This document shows positions 33,677 to 46,600 of a stretch of 64,000 nucleotides of DNA, piece after piece (position 1 is the first letter of the stretch; each line of letters opens with the position of its first letter). Source of the stretch: Lytechinus pictus (lineage: Eukaryota > Echinodermata > Echinoidea > Temnopleuroida > Toxopneustidae); the NCBI RefSeq assembly GCF_037042905.1, contig NC_087254.1, forward strand, positions 20,857,103 to 20,921,102. Reading direction: 5' to 3'. The notes below the pieces were generated by a model. The model searched no databases. It was not told where the DNA came from and saw only the letters and a program-made list of their open reading frames with translations. The position numbers were made by a program, and so were the translations under genes.

Positions 33677-36592
33677 CAGGGGCGGATCCAGCCTTCGCCA
33701 ATAGGGGGGCCCGGATTTTTTTTCAGCCATATTTTCCCCGATCGGCCGCTCAAATATGATTTTTTTTTTCTTTGAAGGGGTTGTCGTAATAGTTACTTCT
33801 TAGCTTTATTCTTATAAATCAACATAAATAGTATCATAATTCTTATTTATATAATGTTGGCGCGAAACGCGAGCAAATTTTTTTGAAATTGTATGTATTT
33901 TTTCCTAAAATTTTGACATTCTAGGCAATGTTTGTTATCCTGAAAAAAATGTATATGCAACTACATACGAACGCGAAGCGCGAGCACATTTTTTTGATAC
34001 ACGTTTTGAACTGATCGAAAAGGTAGGCCTATACCTACTGCTTGCAGTTAGACATGAAGACGTTATATATTTCAACAATCAAATAATGCGAGCGCCAGGC
34101 GCGAGCTGAAAATTGTTGACACTTTTACCTACAGAATGGAAATTCTATGCATTTTTTGTAACTTAAACAGAATAGGTATATAACTTAATAATTTATGCGA
34201 GCCGAAAATTTTAGATTTAGACCTAAAAACGAGACACTATTCATGTTTTGTAAATAATGAAAAGGATGAGTAATTGGGGATCTTCCTTACATTAATAATG
34301 CAAGCGCGAGCAGACAATTTTTATATACGTTTTGAACTGATCGAAAAGGTAGGCCCTACCTGCTAAGGACTGTTTGCACTTAGCCATGAAGAAGTTAAAT
34401 ATTCAACAATCAAATAATGGGAGCGCGAAGCGCTAGCTGAAAACCTTTGACATTTCTACATAAAGAATGGAAAAGTTTAATCAATATTTGTAATCGTGAA
34501 CAGGATAGCTATATAACTAAACGATTGATGCGAGCGGGAAAATTCGAGATTTAGACCTAAAAACGGGACACTCTATGAATGTTTTGTAAATCATGAAAAG
34601 GGTGAGTAATAGTGGATCTTCCTACATTAATAATGCGAGCACAAAGCGCGAGCAGATGCACGCGCGTGTTTCAGATTTAATCCAAGAATCTAGGCATTCT
34701 AAATACATCTTTTATCATGAAAATCAAAGCAAGCGCGAAGCGCGAGCATAAAATATTTGACATTCCGATCTAAAAAAGGGTCAAATTCAGCTCTATATTT
34801 CAAGCACTTTGTATAGGAAAATTGTGAGGTGGATATGGATCGCACTTAATAAAGAGCTGATATTTTTCATAATTTTTTTTTAGTTTTGACATAGGACCGG
34901 GAAATCCTTAGGACATGTCATACTATGAAAATGAAGACTATTTTTATATTCCTCTTGCTAAGCGCGAGATGAACCAAAAGGGACAATTTAATTATTAAAT
35001 TGATATCTTATTTATTAATGCATAATGAGGGCGCGGAATTAATGCGAGTGCAAATCGCAAGCCAATTTTTTTTGATAAACTGTCATGAAAAGGAGATTTT
35101 AAGTAGTTTGTTGTGTAATCAATATTGACACAAACATAACTCGCCAATCAAAATGCGAGCATGCAGCGCTAGCTGATACGTTTTGACAATCAGACCTGAC
35201 AAGGGATATTTTGAAAACTTTATGGAATACACGAAAATAATAAGTACCTGATAAACAAAATTTGCGAGCGCGCAGCGCGAGCAGAAAATTCTAATACTCA
35301 GACCATATAACTGACATTTTTACATAGCACTTTATAAAATCAATTTGTAAATCACACAAAATAATGAAAGTTCGATTTCCGAGGGGAATGTTTTGTATAT
35401 TGACTTCCAAACCTGGTATTTAAGCTCAATATTGAACAAGTTATGTAAATCACCTAACATGCAATGCGAGCGCGAAGCGCGAGCGAAAATTTTATACAGT
35501 GACATGAAAGATTCTTTTTATTTTCCAACTTTTCCCCTCATTTCAATATTTTTTTTTACTCGTCTTCCTCTTCTTTTTTCTCCGCTCTTTTCCTTTTTTT
35601 CTTTCTTTCTTTTTTTTCTTCTTTCTTTCCTATTTGGCATCTGAAGTTGCAAAGATCGCTTTTGGTCATTATTATGACACTGATCGATAGATTTGAAGGT
35701 CATCCTTGCGATATGTAGCAAGCGCGAATCGCGAGCTCATACTATATTGGACGGGGACATTTCATGTAATAAGACATGAAAATTAAACATTTCGTGCAGT
35801 TTTTGTAATCTTGAAAAAGATGTGTATCTAACAAATTAACGCGAGCCTTAATAGTTAATATACTGACCAGAGAAATAACCTATTAAGGACTGCATTTAGT
35901 GACTCATACATATCTCACCAATCGAATAATGCGAGCAGAAAATTTGTGATATTCCAACCTGAAAACTGGACATGCTAAGCATTTTTGTAACCAGGAATAG
36001 AATGAGTATACCTTACTAAACAATGATTTATGTGAGCCAGAAAAGCGAGCCAAACTTTGTGACATTCCATCCTGAAAACTGGACATTGTTTTTATCTAAC
36101 CTAAAATGCATTATGTTTTACTTCAAAATATGTACTACGTTATGAAAAAGGGCATTTTCCATTCTAAGCATTTTTTTAAACAATAAATGATGCGAGCGCG
36201 AAATGCGGGCCCAAAATTTGTGATATTTCATCCTGAAAACTGCATGGGCATTCTACGCATGTTGTAACCTTACTGCGGCAGCCCGAACACGTACGTCGTG
36301 TCGAGGTCCCCGGGGCAAGTTGTAACCTTGAACAGGATAAGCACCTTACTAAACAGCGCAAGCGCAAGGCGAAATATTTTTTGTTTTCTAACCCGTTAAA
36401 ATGCATGTATTATGTTTTACTTCAAAAAGGTATTTAATTTTGGAAAAAAAAGCACATTTCATTTTGAAAAAAGGGCATCTTGCATTTTAAAAAAGGTCAC
36501 TTTTTCCTGATGGAAATTTTCTTCTTTTTTTTTTTTGGGGGGGGGAGCAAGTGCCCCCTGCGACCCCTCCCCCCTCGCGTCCGCCGCCCCTG
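33677..36592. repeat. large array of the 19-bp GC-rich motif, unit B
   Basis: Bounded by CAGGGGCGGATCC (33677) and gtccgccgcccctg (ending 36592), which are inverted and hAT-like. Inside are at least 14 copies of GCGAGCGCGAAGCGCGAGC or close variants. They include 33860, 33969, 34087, 34420, 34637, 34730, 35155, 35264, 35465, 35716 and 36190, mostly 90-200 bp apart and all in one orientation. The AT-rich spacers are related to each other, with words 'tgaacaggatag', 'gacctaaaaacgggacactc' and 'aacaatcaaataatg'. The structure looks like a decayed tandem array with a unit of about 100-130 bp. No coding frame is seen. Confidence 0.65.
36268..36328. other. GC-rich 50-bp insertion flanked by gttgtaacctt
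   Basis: The repeat gttgtaacctt stands on both sides of about 46 bases that are around 65-70% GC (for example cggcagcccgaacacgtacg), in a region otherwise near 35% GC. Unit A at about 18835 lacks the insert. The origin is unknown. Confidence 0.55.
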
Positions 36593-37690
36593 GTCTAGAT
36601 TCACAATGTAATGTGGCTGAATCTATCTTATTTGGCACATTCTGAGAGTTTGGCGTATAGTCTTCACTCTAGACAGGGTATGATTGGTTCAAGTGTCAAA
36701 TGATATGAGTATATTGAGTGCTTGCAGACTAAGGCGAATCATTAGATGAAAATGTTAAGCCAATTTTATTACATTCAGAATTTTTTGATTAACAATGATG
36801 TTCAATAGAATAGTTGGGAAACCAAAACCTAATCGATGTGAAATATTATTAATATTTCATATTTTTAATGAATTTCCATGGGATACCTAATGATGGGTCG
36901 TAGGTGGAACCGAGGGGGGGGGGCTGGGTGGGCTTCAGCCCGCCCCCCCCCCCATCCCCGCCCCAATTTTTTTCTGAGACCTTGTACGAAAACGTAAAAA
37001 TTACCATATGTTTGTGATCTTTTTGCATGTTCAGCCCCCCCCCCCCCTACTTTCAAAATCGTTCCGCGGCCCCTGTACCATCTTCGTAATCATGATTATC
37101 TTGTACTCCCTAATTATGATTTCATGGATATTTTTCCTCATAGATATTATGATGATAACACAGGCCACGCCCCCGGGGGGATCAGGAGCGGATCCAGGAT
37201 CGGGGGGGGGGGGCATTTTCGAAAAGAATTGACAAGCCCCCCCCCCCCCAAAAAAAAAAAAAAAAAAAAAAAAAGGTCTTTACTTCCAATTTTATGGTGA
37301 TTTATGTCAGGAAAATTTTGACCAAAAAAAGGGTTCCTCATTCGCGTTTGCACGAGATATACCCCTATAGGGGCATCGGCCAGATGAACCTCTACCTGGA
37401 CCAGCCACTGGGGTTTGAATCACCTCCCCCCCCCCCCCCCACCCCCTTTTCCCCGGGACGACACCAATGGGATGTTAATTTTGCTGTATAATCGCGTGCA
37501 TTTGTTTTTTTCGATTGTCGATAAAATCATTGTACGATCGATCGATTACGGTACCGTATACCGGTACTACCGGTATGTACTATCGATAACAAGCTTAAAG
37601 TAATTGATACTTGGACCGGTCTTAGGATCAATACGGAACTGATGAAGATTTGTTGGAAGGTTTTCTTTTCTCATGATAAGAATAAGATCT
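36593..37690. repeat. poly(G)/poly(C)-bearing module, unit B
   Basis: 36980-37680 matches 19100-19690. It contains alternating runs of G and C at 36913, 36941, 37036, 37202, 37236 and 37426, plus a 30-base A run at 37250. Short frames of poly-Pro or poly-Gly follow from these runs. No gene. Confidence 0.65.
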
Positions 37691-38107
37691 CATTATCTTA
37701 CGTCAAAAGTCAAGCTTTATCAAGGTAAATTGCGGGGTTTTTTGAGTTACGAATGGTTCATATCTACCTTAGATTTATTTCGATTACCCGACAGGAAGCG
37801 GCCATGATCCACTTTCGTCTCCAGCGGGCCTGGCAGGCAGGTACCGGTACGGTACCGTACGGTAGGTTATGCTGCGCCGTTCTGCCTGCAGCCAGTCGGA
37901 TGGCGGTCTTGGACTTGGGTAACGTTAGACCAAAAGCTTCAGTCTCTGTACTTTGGTTGTTCCGCTAATTAACATACAATTTTAGCGGTCTAGGAAAGAC
38001 TAAGTTAGATCCAACAAACCCAAAGTTAGAAGCTCTAAAAATTCAAAGTCAAGGCTGAACTGAAGTGAAGAGTGAAGTTAAGGCAAGCTCATGAACTTGT
38101 AAGTGTA

Positions 38108-38611
38108 ACCCAGAGAGCTCCCGCCCGCGCAGCGGGCGGGAGCCCAGAAGCTTACCGTGTATTTTACCATTGTCACCGGACTAGGATGATTTATGGTCTA
38201 AATATTTCTCCAAATGAATTGTGAAAACGGAAAGTATACAATTACCACGATTATATGGATGAAGGTCTAACGAGTGGCAGATTCCTGACATCTGGGCACA
38301 GTCTGGAACCTCAAAAAAACGAAAAGTTCTCTCCTTCTACCCAGTCTCGATCGGCCATTTTGTTACGATTTTTAACAAAAATGGCCGATCGAGACGGGGT
38401 AGAAGGAGAGAACTTTTCGTTTTTTTGAGGTTCCAGATGTCAGGAATCTGCCACTCGTTAGACCTTCATCCATATAATCGTGGTAATTGTATACTTTCCG
38501 TTTTCACAATTCATTTGGAGAAATATTTAGACCATAAATCACCCTAGTCCGGTGACAATGGTAAATTACACGGTAAGCTTCTGGGCTCCCGCCCGCGGGA
38601 GCTCTCTGGGT
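38108..38611. mobile_element. 504-bp near-perfect hairpin element in a TA site
   Basis: Ends ACCCAGAGAGCTCCCGC and its complement are flanked by TA on both sides (38106-38107, 38612-38613). The two arms, about 240 bp each, pair almost without mismatch to a centre near 38367 (ttgttacgatttttaacaa). The left arm has about 10 extra bases (gcgcagcggg region). There is no coding frame. Arms this well matched suggest recent insertion or ongoing homogenisation. Confidence 0.85.
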
Positions 38612-39007
38612 TAATGAACTTGAAGCTGGAGTCTTCAATTCAAATCTCAAGACTGAAGTTAGGGCTAGGCTAGACAGCTGGCAGCCTTCTGTTTCGAGGA
38701 GTTTTTTAACATTTTTTTTAAATTTCTCCTCGTACACAGACGGCTCGCTATCGTGCAGCCACCATTAGGGGTGAACAATGCAAAATCCCCCCAACAGGGC
38801 TCATCGATTTTTGTCTTTATTTCATAAAAATATTGAAAAAGAATTTACCAAAAATGGCAAAATAGAGATAATTATTCCGTTTTGGCCTGAAATGCGCCAA
38901 AACGGGGAAAAATAAACTTAAAAGGGGAAAAAACAGTGACTTCGGCTGTCGCGCAACTTCACTTCCCTGTTTTATCCGAACTTTAGTATAGGCCTAGACT
39001 ATAGTCA

Positions 39008-39872
39008 CGTATGTATTACCGGACACTAGTATTATGTTTCCGGACGCGCGTATCACTGCGTTCTAAAACAAATTTGTACCGTAAGACTTCCGCAATTCAA
39101 TTTCACAGAGCAATACATAGAACAAGATTGCAAAAACAAGGCGAAAAATCCAACTTTTACCTAATTATCTCTAAAAATTACAGAAAATGCTTAAAATATC
39201 ATTTAACATTGTTTTGTATTAACAATTGATATATTTTCTAACGGAAATATGGGCCTGATTTGCCGAATTTTAATCTCGTCCACTCCTTCGATCGAATGAT
39301 GAGGTGTGGTGTATTGTGGGTGATCGTCGACGGCTAGTTCTCAAGGTACCCGTGCGCGAGGTTTATCGTAAGTAGAGCCGTCGATCGGCAGCGCATCGAT
39401 AGAACTTGATGAGCGTCACGATACGAACGCGAGCATATTATTATCGGAAAGTGCCATGGAACATGCAGCTAACAAGACAAAATAAAATAAGTTATCAAAC
39501 ACGAATTTATTACCAACATCTGCTCAGATTCGATATAAAAAAAGCAAATAATACTTAGAATTTACTCATGATATGATATAAGAAGAAAAAAATCACAAAA
39601 ATTTGTTCTTACATCAATATAAACAAGGATATCTTTCCCCGTTAGCGCGCGTCCGGAATCATGATGTAATTTGTCGCGCACGAAAATAATTGTTTTTCGT
39701 GGAGGGGTATGCGGCAAGTGCGATGCAAAGAAATCGGTTGGTAAATATAAAATAATTTTATCATATTCATAATTTTCATAATATTTGAAATAGCAAGTGT
39801 GAATTTTTCTTGATTGTATTTCCTCTAGTTGTCATTTTTAAAGCACTGAAATAAAGGTGTCCGGCAATAGGA
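39008..39872. mobile_element. probable TIR element (CCGGACAC ends)
   Basis: 'attaccggacac' at 39015 and 'gtgtccggcaat' at 39858 are inverted. The sub-terminal words 'tttccggacgcgcg' (39046) and 'cgcgcgtccggaat' (39646) are also inverted. Nothing coding lies inside. The target duplication is unclear. It lies about 0.8-1.7 kb upstream of the DMC1 start. Confidence 0.45.
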
Positions 39873-39949
39873 TACACTGCCATACATAAGATATAGCCAT
39901 TGAGTCCCCTGTACAGATCGCGCTAGAACTTTGGTCTCTGTATTTGGTG

Positions 39950-40500
39950 AGTGGAGCCAACGGAGTTCAGCGGAACAACCAACATAACAGAGACCGAAGC
40001 TTTTGGTCTAGGGCTAGGCTAGACAAGTTAGGCAGTAGTCTAGATGACGTCTTGACTCTTGTGTGTTCTCAACTCCCAAGGAGCCACATAAATCATAATA
40101 CTAGACTAAACAATTCCTGGCAATCTAAGACTGTAACGTTAAACTAGTAAAAGTTATAATTTGATGGGTGTTTTTAAATTTTGTCTTGATTTGAGACATG
40201 AGTCATGAATAAAAAAAAAAGTCGACATTAATAGTTAGAGTCAAAAAAGTTACAGACTATGACTATGAGTATGGTGACATGCAAAAAAAAGCGCCTTCTT
40301 CACTTAATTAAACAGACTCGTATTCATTTTAGATTACTGACAATAAATCTCTCGGTTTAATTTTAAATTGGAAAAGTGTAGATCTTTTATATTTACAATT
40401 TGTAATTACAATTTTTTTTAAATTTCTCATTTATGCAAACAAGCACTTAGACTAAAACCTTCAGTCTCTGTGCATTGGTTGTTCCGCTGAACTACATTGG
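39950..40500. repeat. inverted-repeat element upstream of DMC1
   Basis: The 50-bp sequence around 'gttcagcggaacaaccaa' and 'cagagaccgaagctttt' at 39966-40012 recurs inverted at 40450-40497. A third copy, oriented like the second, stands at 37927-37967. The pair may bound a small transposon. Alternatively, it could be a 5' regulatory element of DMC1. Confidence 0.5.
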
Positions 40501-40677
40501 CTTGATTATTGTAAAATGTCAGAAATTGTTACATAACAATGTGCTGAGATTGCTTAACTGCAGACAAGGTGCACTGTCCATACAATAAACTGTAGATATT
40601 CCATCCCAGGTTTGATTTACCTTGGTTTTATTCTTCTGTTTATTTCTCACCATGATGCTGATTGTTCCTTTCACAGG

Positions 40678-43600
40678 ATTGATAAACATCTAGAAGTGTG
40701 CACTCCAATACATCATGCAGGACCAAGTAGTTGATGAAACCATTGATGGAATTGAAGATGAAGAGGTAATCTACAATAAAATCTCTTAAATGAAAACCGT
40801 ATGTACTTTTCCACGAAAAGATGCCCTTTCTTAGGACATTTCAATAGACTACAAGAAAAAAGAAACATCTGACTTGCTTTATCTGCAATGAATGTCTAGT
40901 TTTGATTCATATTATAGTATTTTTTAATTTAAAATTTTGAAATGAATATTAGCTCTTTTCATGTATTTATTTTAGACTTCATTTAACACTAATGGACTGA
41001 TGGTGATACTATCATTTGTTCATTATTATATTTTTTATTATAGGAATCGTTTTTCCAAGATATTGACATGCTACAGAACCATGGAATTGTGAGTACAATT
41101 TTCTTCGTCATTTTCAATACTAAGTATTTCATATTTTGTTGGAGAGTTTGCAAACTTGTCCATAATTATGCCAGAAAGCCTGAGAGGTTGTGAATTCGTA
41201 ATTTTATTGGAAAAAAAGGGATATTTGTTAGTAATATGAAGCCAGGTGATATTGTCAAAATCATTTGATGTTGCTTTTCTGAAGTTAATTCCTCATTTTT
41301 CTCACAGTGCCCTATTTTCTTCTAATCATATCTTTAGACAGTATCAGGTTTTTAAGATTCAAAGGGGAGGGTAACTGTTTTGGAAAAAATAGACATTGTG
41401 ATTGAAAGACTTTTCAAGTAACCCCTTCTTAAACACACATGTACCAATGAACTTGATTCATTGTTAAAAATATATTTCACTTTAATACTGCAGACACTAT
41501 TTAATTGGCACTTCCATTTATTGTTAAAGACACATTGATTATAAATGAGCTTCTTGATATTCTCTCTTTCAGAACATGGCAGACATTAAGAAGTTAAAAA
41601 GTTCTGGAATATGCACCATCAGGGTAAGTTACGTCTCGTCCCTCACATAGATTTAAAATGTGAAAAGTTTTCTCCCCCCCCCCCCCCCCCCGATTTTTTT
41701 GGTCCACAGAAAGAGAAAAGAAGGATAAAGATTAGGGAAAATAAATTTTCCATTTTATCTAACATTCAATTTCAACCTTTCCAAAATGATGATTTTGTAT
41801 ACGAGAAGGCATAATAAAAATGTAATAAATGAAAACATCCATATATAATTGGCTTGTAGTACACACTGTGATGAAATAAACTATATGATCTGAGTTGTAT
41901 TTCTACTAATCATGTGCATATTTATTTCCTCCATATGATTGAATTCAGGGCATTTTGATGACTACACGTAAGAGAATGTGTGACATCAAGGGCATTTCAG
42001 AAGCTAAAATGGAAAAAATCAAAGAAGCTGCATCAAAACTTGAGGTAAGTATCTACTGTCAAACTTGCATTATTAAAAATCAAGACTGTATATGCTATCT
42101 CTTTGCACAATATTGGGCAAGATGAAAAAAAATATATAGCACTGACTTTAAAATATACGGTATAAAATATATGCATTATGTCATCAAAATGTGTCCAAAT
42201 ATATGCAGGAAAATTGTTCTTCTAAATACCCTAGTGTGAGACAAATTAATCTCAGTTTATTTTCATTATTTTCTATGAAGGACCATGGCTTTACAACGGC
42301 TTTAGAATACAGTGTTAAGAGGAGAAATGTCTTCAGAATCACTACTGGCAGCTCTGAGCTAGAGTAAGTTTGTTGAATTGTATGTATTGTTGTCAACTTG
42401 ATCCCTATTTATGGATTTTACTTTTAAATTGAGACTTTTTAGTGTTAGTAAAGAAAAAGAAAAAAAAGTCATCAAATTAAATAAATTTAATCTCAAATTT
42501 TAAGACCTAAGGTTGAGAAAAATACATCCATGGGATAATTTAGTATTCCAACTATGACTTTGTTTGTAAAGGAAAATCACATATTAGACATTATTATAAA
42601 ATAAGCATTTTGCTCCAAGCACTTAATATAATATGCTGCATGGAAATGTACTTGATGTGCATTTTGCAAGAAAAATATCTCAAATGTATGAATAGTAAAG
42701 GGAATCCATTTGTAACATGCAATGTTGCATCTTATCAAATATTTCAACCATTCAGAATGATTTCTTATTTATAAGTGTTACCTTCGGTATGTTTGAAATT
42801 AATTTTGAAAAGGCATGCAGTAAATTCCATTCCATTTATGCCAAATTAGTCAATGTGAAACTGCTCCTCCACACTCACTACTTCAAGATTTTACATTGAG
42901 ATGGAAAAATAGAAAATATATACTAATACTATATGAACTTAATGTGTATTTTGCATGAAAAATCTCTCAAATGTATGAATAGTAAAGGGAATCAATTTGT
43001 AACATGCAATGTTGCATCTCATTAAATATTTCAACCATTCAGAATGATTTATTTAATGTTACCTTCGGTATGTTTGAAATATTTGAAAAGGCATGGAGTA
43101 AATTTCATTCCATCTATGCCAAATTAGTCAATGTGCAAACTGTTCTTTTTAACACACCTTCAAGATTCTACATTGAGATGGAAAAATAAGAAATTATATA
43201 CTACTTTGCTTTCTTATGAAGATATAAAAGCACTTGAAATGATAAATTCAAAATGTTTCTTATCTTATTAATAACGTACTAGTAATTTAACTACTTCATT
43301 AGAAAATGGAGAGAATAAAAGCTGAGTGCATGGCCAATTAAAAAGCTGTTACATTTAGGCCTAGATCAGAAATGTAAACATGTATTTTGGCTCTTTTTCC
43401 CAGCAAACTTCTTGGTGGTGGGATTGAAAGCATGGCTATCACAGAGGCATTCGGGGGTAAGTTTTATCCTATATTTATTCATAAACATGTTTTTTTTTCA
43501 TCTTATTCTATTATGCATTGATGGTAATCTCATATGTAGTATTTGATTTATGGACTGCATGTTGCCAATTTTTTCTTTTATTCAGCAAGTACAGTGGCCC

Positions 43601-46600
43601 AAAACACAAAGCTTAGTAATTGTTCATAGGGCTGATAATTATTCCTGATTTCATTCGTCATTATGTTCAATCAAACTTACATATTGCTTACTAAGCTTTG
43701 TATTAAATTCCCCTGAATTATTGAGTTCTACAGGGAAGAGTATTCAAACATTGGTTTTTTGATGAAATTATAAAAAAAAAGTTGATACAAAGATTCAATA
43801 GATAAAACAATGCATTAAACCTAGCAATCCAGAGTAGTGTAGACTAAAACTCCTTGAAAGTTTGAGCATCATCCTTGATCTAATATTATTGGAATACAAT
43901 CAATTGTGTTCAGATTGTATTTTTTGTGACCAAAATGTGTTTTGAAATAAATTGCTTCAAGTTTTTTTCTTTCTCTTTCATGACTATGCTAGATATATTT
44001 GTTAAAATGTTGAAAGTTAATTGTTGTTATGCTCTTGTTGTTCACTTTATAATTATATTTGCACCCTTTGGTGTATATTTTACTTCTTCCAGTGTCCCCT
44101 TCCCCTTTCCAAACACTTATGATCTTTATATCTTATTTTTATTATAATGTTTAAATGGTGATTATTTGCATATTCTGAGCCTCATATTTGATTCTGTGTT
44201 CCTGGCCCTTAACATGAAACATGCAATGACTCTTTGATTGACATCAGTCATAAGTCTATGGCAAATAGTATTCTAAAATATTAAAGTCGATTGTATGATC
44301 TTGTCATGTAGGGTATCTTTACTAGATTCTTCTCCACGAAAGCTGTTTCATGCTATTCACCCTTTTATATTGATATTGTAGTAAGGATACAATAATAATG
44401 CTTGTTTATGTTCAACTTTTGATAGAGTTTCGTACCGGGAAGACTCAACTGTCTCATACCCTGTGTGTATGTACTCAGCTACCTGGATCAAATGGATATC
44501 CAGGTGGAAAGGTCATCTTCATTGATACAGAAAACACATTGTATCCTTTCATAAAAATCAAATAACTTATTTGCATACCTGTGTTGCATGAACTTATTGC
44601 CAATCAATTACCACAACTTTGAAAATCTGCGAATGTTGACTAAAATCAATTATGATTGCTTTTATACTCAGAACCTAGATTTTAATTTTGATTGATATAG
44701 GTTCCTGGTAACCTTCCCTTCATTCTAATTTAACAAACCTATTTTATTTAAAAAATATTTCTCTGGAAGAGCTTGCTGTACAACTATCATATTCATTATT
44801 GTTTTTCCCAGTTATGGTGGTGATCGAACTAGACTTTTTTTTGTTTTTTCTTGAGTGGATTTGATGGATAATGATTTTGACTAGATACATCAAAAAAGAC
44901 ATTTATTCAAACAAAAATGTAAGAAAATCAATGAAAAAAACAATTAATTTCATATTCAAAACTTATATCTTTCTGTATTCATTAAAAAAATTTACACAAT
45001 CTTTATCGTGACTTAACCTTAACTTGAGGCAATCAGTCGACCTGATCGATTGAGGGACATTGCCGATCGCTTCAATCTTGATCATAGTGCTATGCTGGAC
45101 AATGTCCTCTATGCAAGGGCCTATACAAGTAAGTCTCTGCTTTCAAATGAATTGTTAATAATCAAACTAACTAGAGACCATTTACAAATGGCAAATGTCA
45201 TATAAAGATCTCTTATCTAGCACTTAAGGTTAAGAAATTCCTACATCAGATTTATTTTCGTGTTTAAGCAGTTAATAAAATCTGTGTCTATCGTGTGTTT
45301 ACGTGGATGGATCATATTGCAATTTTGAACTGCAATTCAATTGATTATTTTTACATCATATACATATTTTGATGTATCATTTCAATCCTTTATTCTTGTT
45401 AGAATACTCTGCAATTCAAAGTTTAATATGCTATATAGATGCATGTTCTAAATCAACTAATTGAATATGTTGTGTGAATAGGTGAGCATCAGTTTGAACT
45501 GTTGGACTATGCTGCAGCCAAGTTTCATGAAGAACCGGGTGTATTCAAACTTCTGGTATAGTTCAATATTCAAAATATTCCTCACTAGTTTCTTACTGTC
45601 ATTGACTTTACATAGGATGGAGAAAGGGGAGGGGGTGGGGTCATTCAATAGCATTAGCTGTCATATCAATGCCTTACAATATCTGAGAAATGTTGTTCTT
45701 GGATTTCATCCCCTTGTAAGCAGCAGATGGATAATGTGGGTAAAACTAAAATACATCCCCAAAATGTAAATGATTTATTATTGTGAAATTCTTCTTCCTT
45801 TTTTATCATTGTAATAAAGTCAAGTTTTATTTAAATTGAGTTATTTTCACATCAACTATTACAATTTAAATAAACCCAGATCATAATCTTAGGATACTTG
45901 TGAATTAATGAATAGCCTACCTCTTAAAGGCAACTTTTGCTTTATACTTACATCACCATGTGTGTATTTATATTAACCTGTAGCACAAGTTTATTTCATT
46001 ATAATACATGTTTACATATTCCATATTCATAATTCATCTAAACCATAGATAAATAATATACCAGCAGAATTTTCTTAAACATTCTGTATATTTCTATGTA
46101 GCTTCAGGTGTATCTTTCTAAACTTTTAAATATGTTAGATGGATGAATTGAAATGTCAAAGAAATGGAATATAATTATAATCAAAACTTTGTTTGTTAAT
46201 TAAATTTTGTTATTTTTTTTCAATTTTATTAAATTCATTCTTATGGTATCTAGCAATATCATGTCGTAAAAATCAAGCTTATAAACCATTTTTTTTTTTT
46301 TTTGCAGATCATTGATTCCATCATGGCTTTGTTTAGAGTAGACTTCAGTGGAAGAGGGGAGCTGGCTGATAGACAACAGAAACTTGCTCAATTACTTTCA
46401 AAACTACAGAAGATATCTGAAGGTATCTATTAGTACTCTTAGGGGATTTGATGCAAGGAACTTGTAATCAATTGCAACACAATATTAGGGTCTTAAATCA
46501 TTCATAAATTTGTATACTAGCTCAAACTAATTGGTTATTTGTAACATAAAAGCATAAATTGGTATGACTGAAATATTTGAAATTGATCCTTTATTTCAAA

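Noticed and set aside
33860-36380. Regularly spaced GC-rich repeat resembling a CRISPR array
   Set aside because: Spacers are related to each other, spacing is irregular, the host is an animal, and no cas-like gene is present; it is a decayed repeat.
39944-40147. 67-codon frame upstream of DMC1 as an alternative start
   Set aside because: It ends in a stop at 40147 and cannot join the exon at 40678 in frame; the ATG at 40715 gives a protein of standard length.
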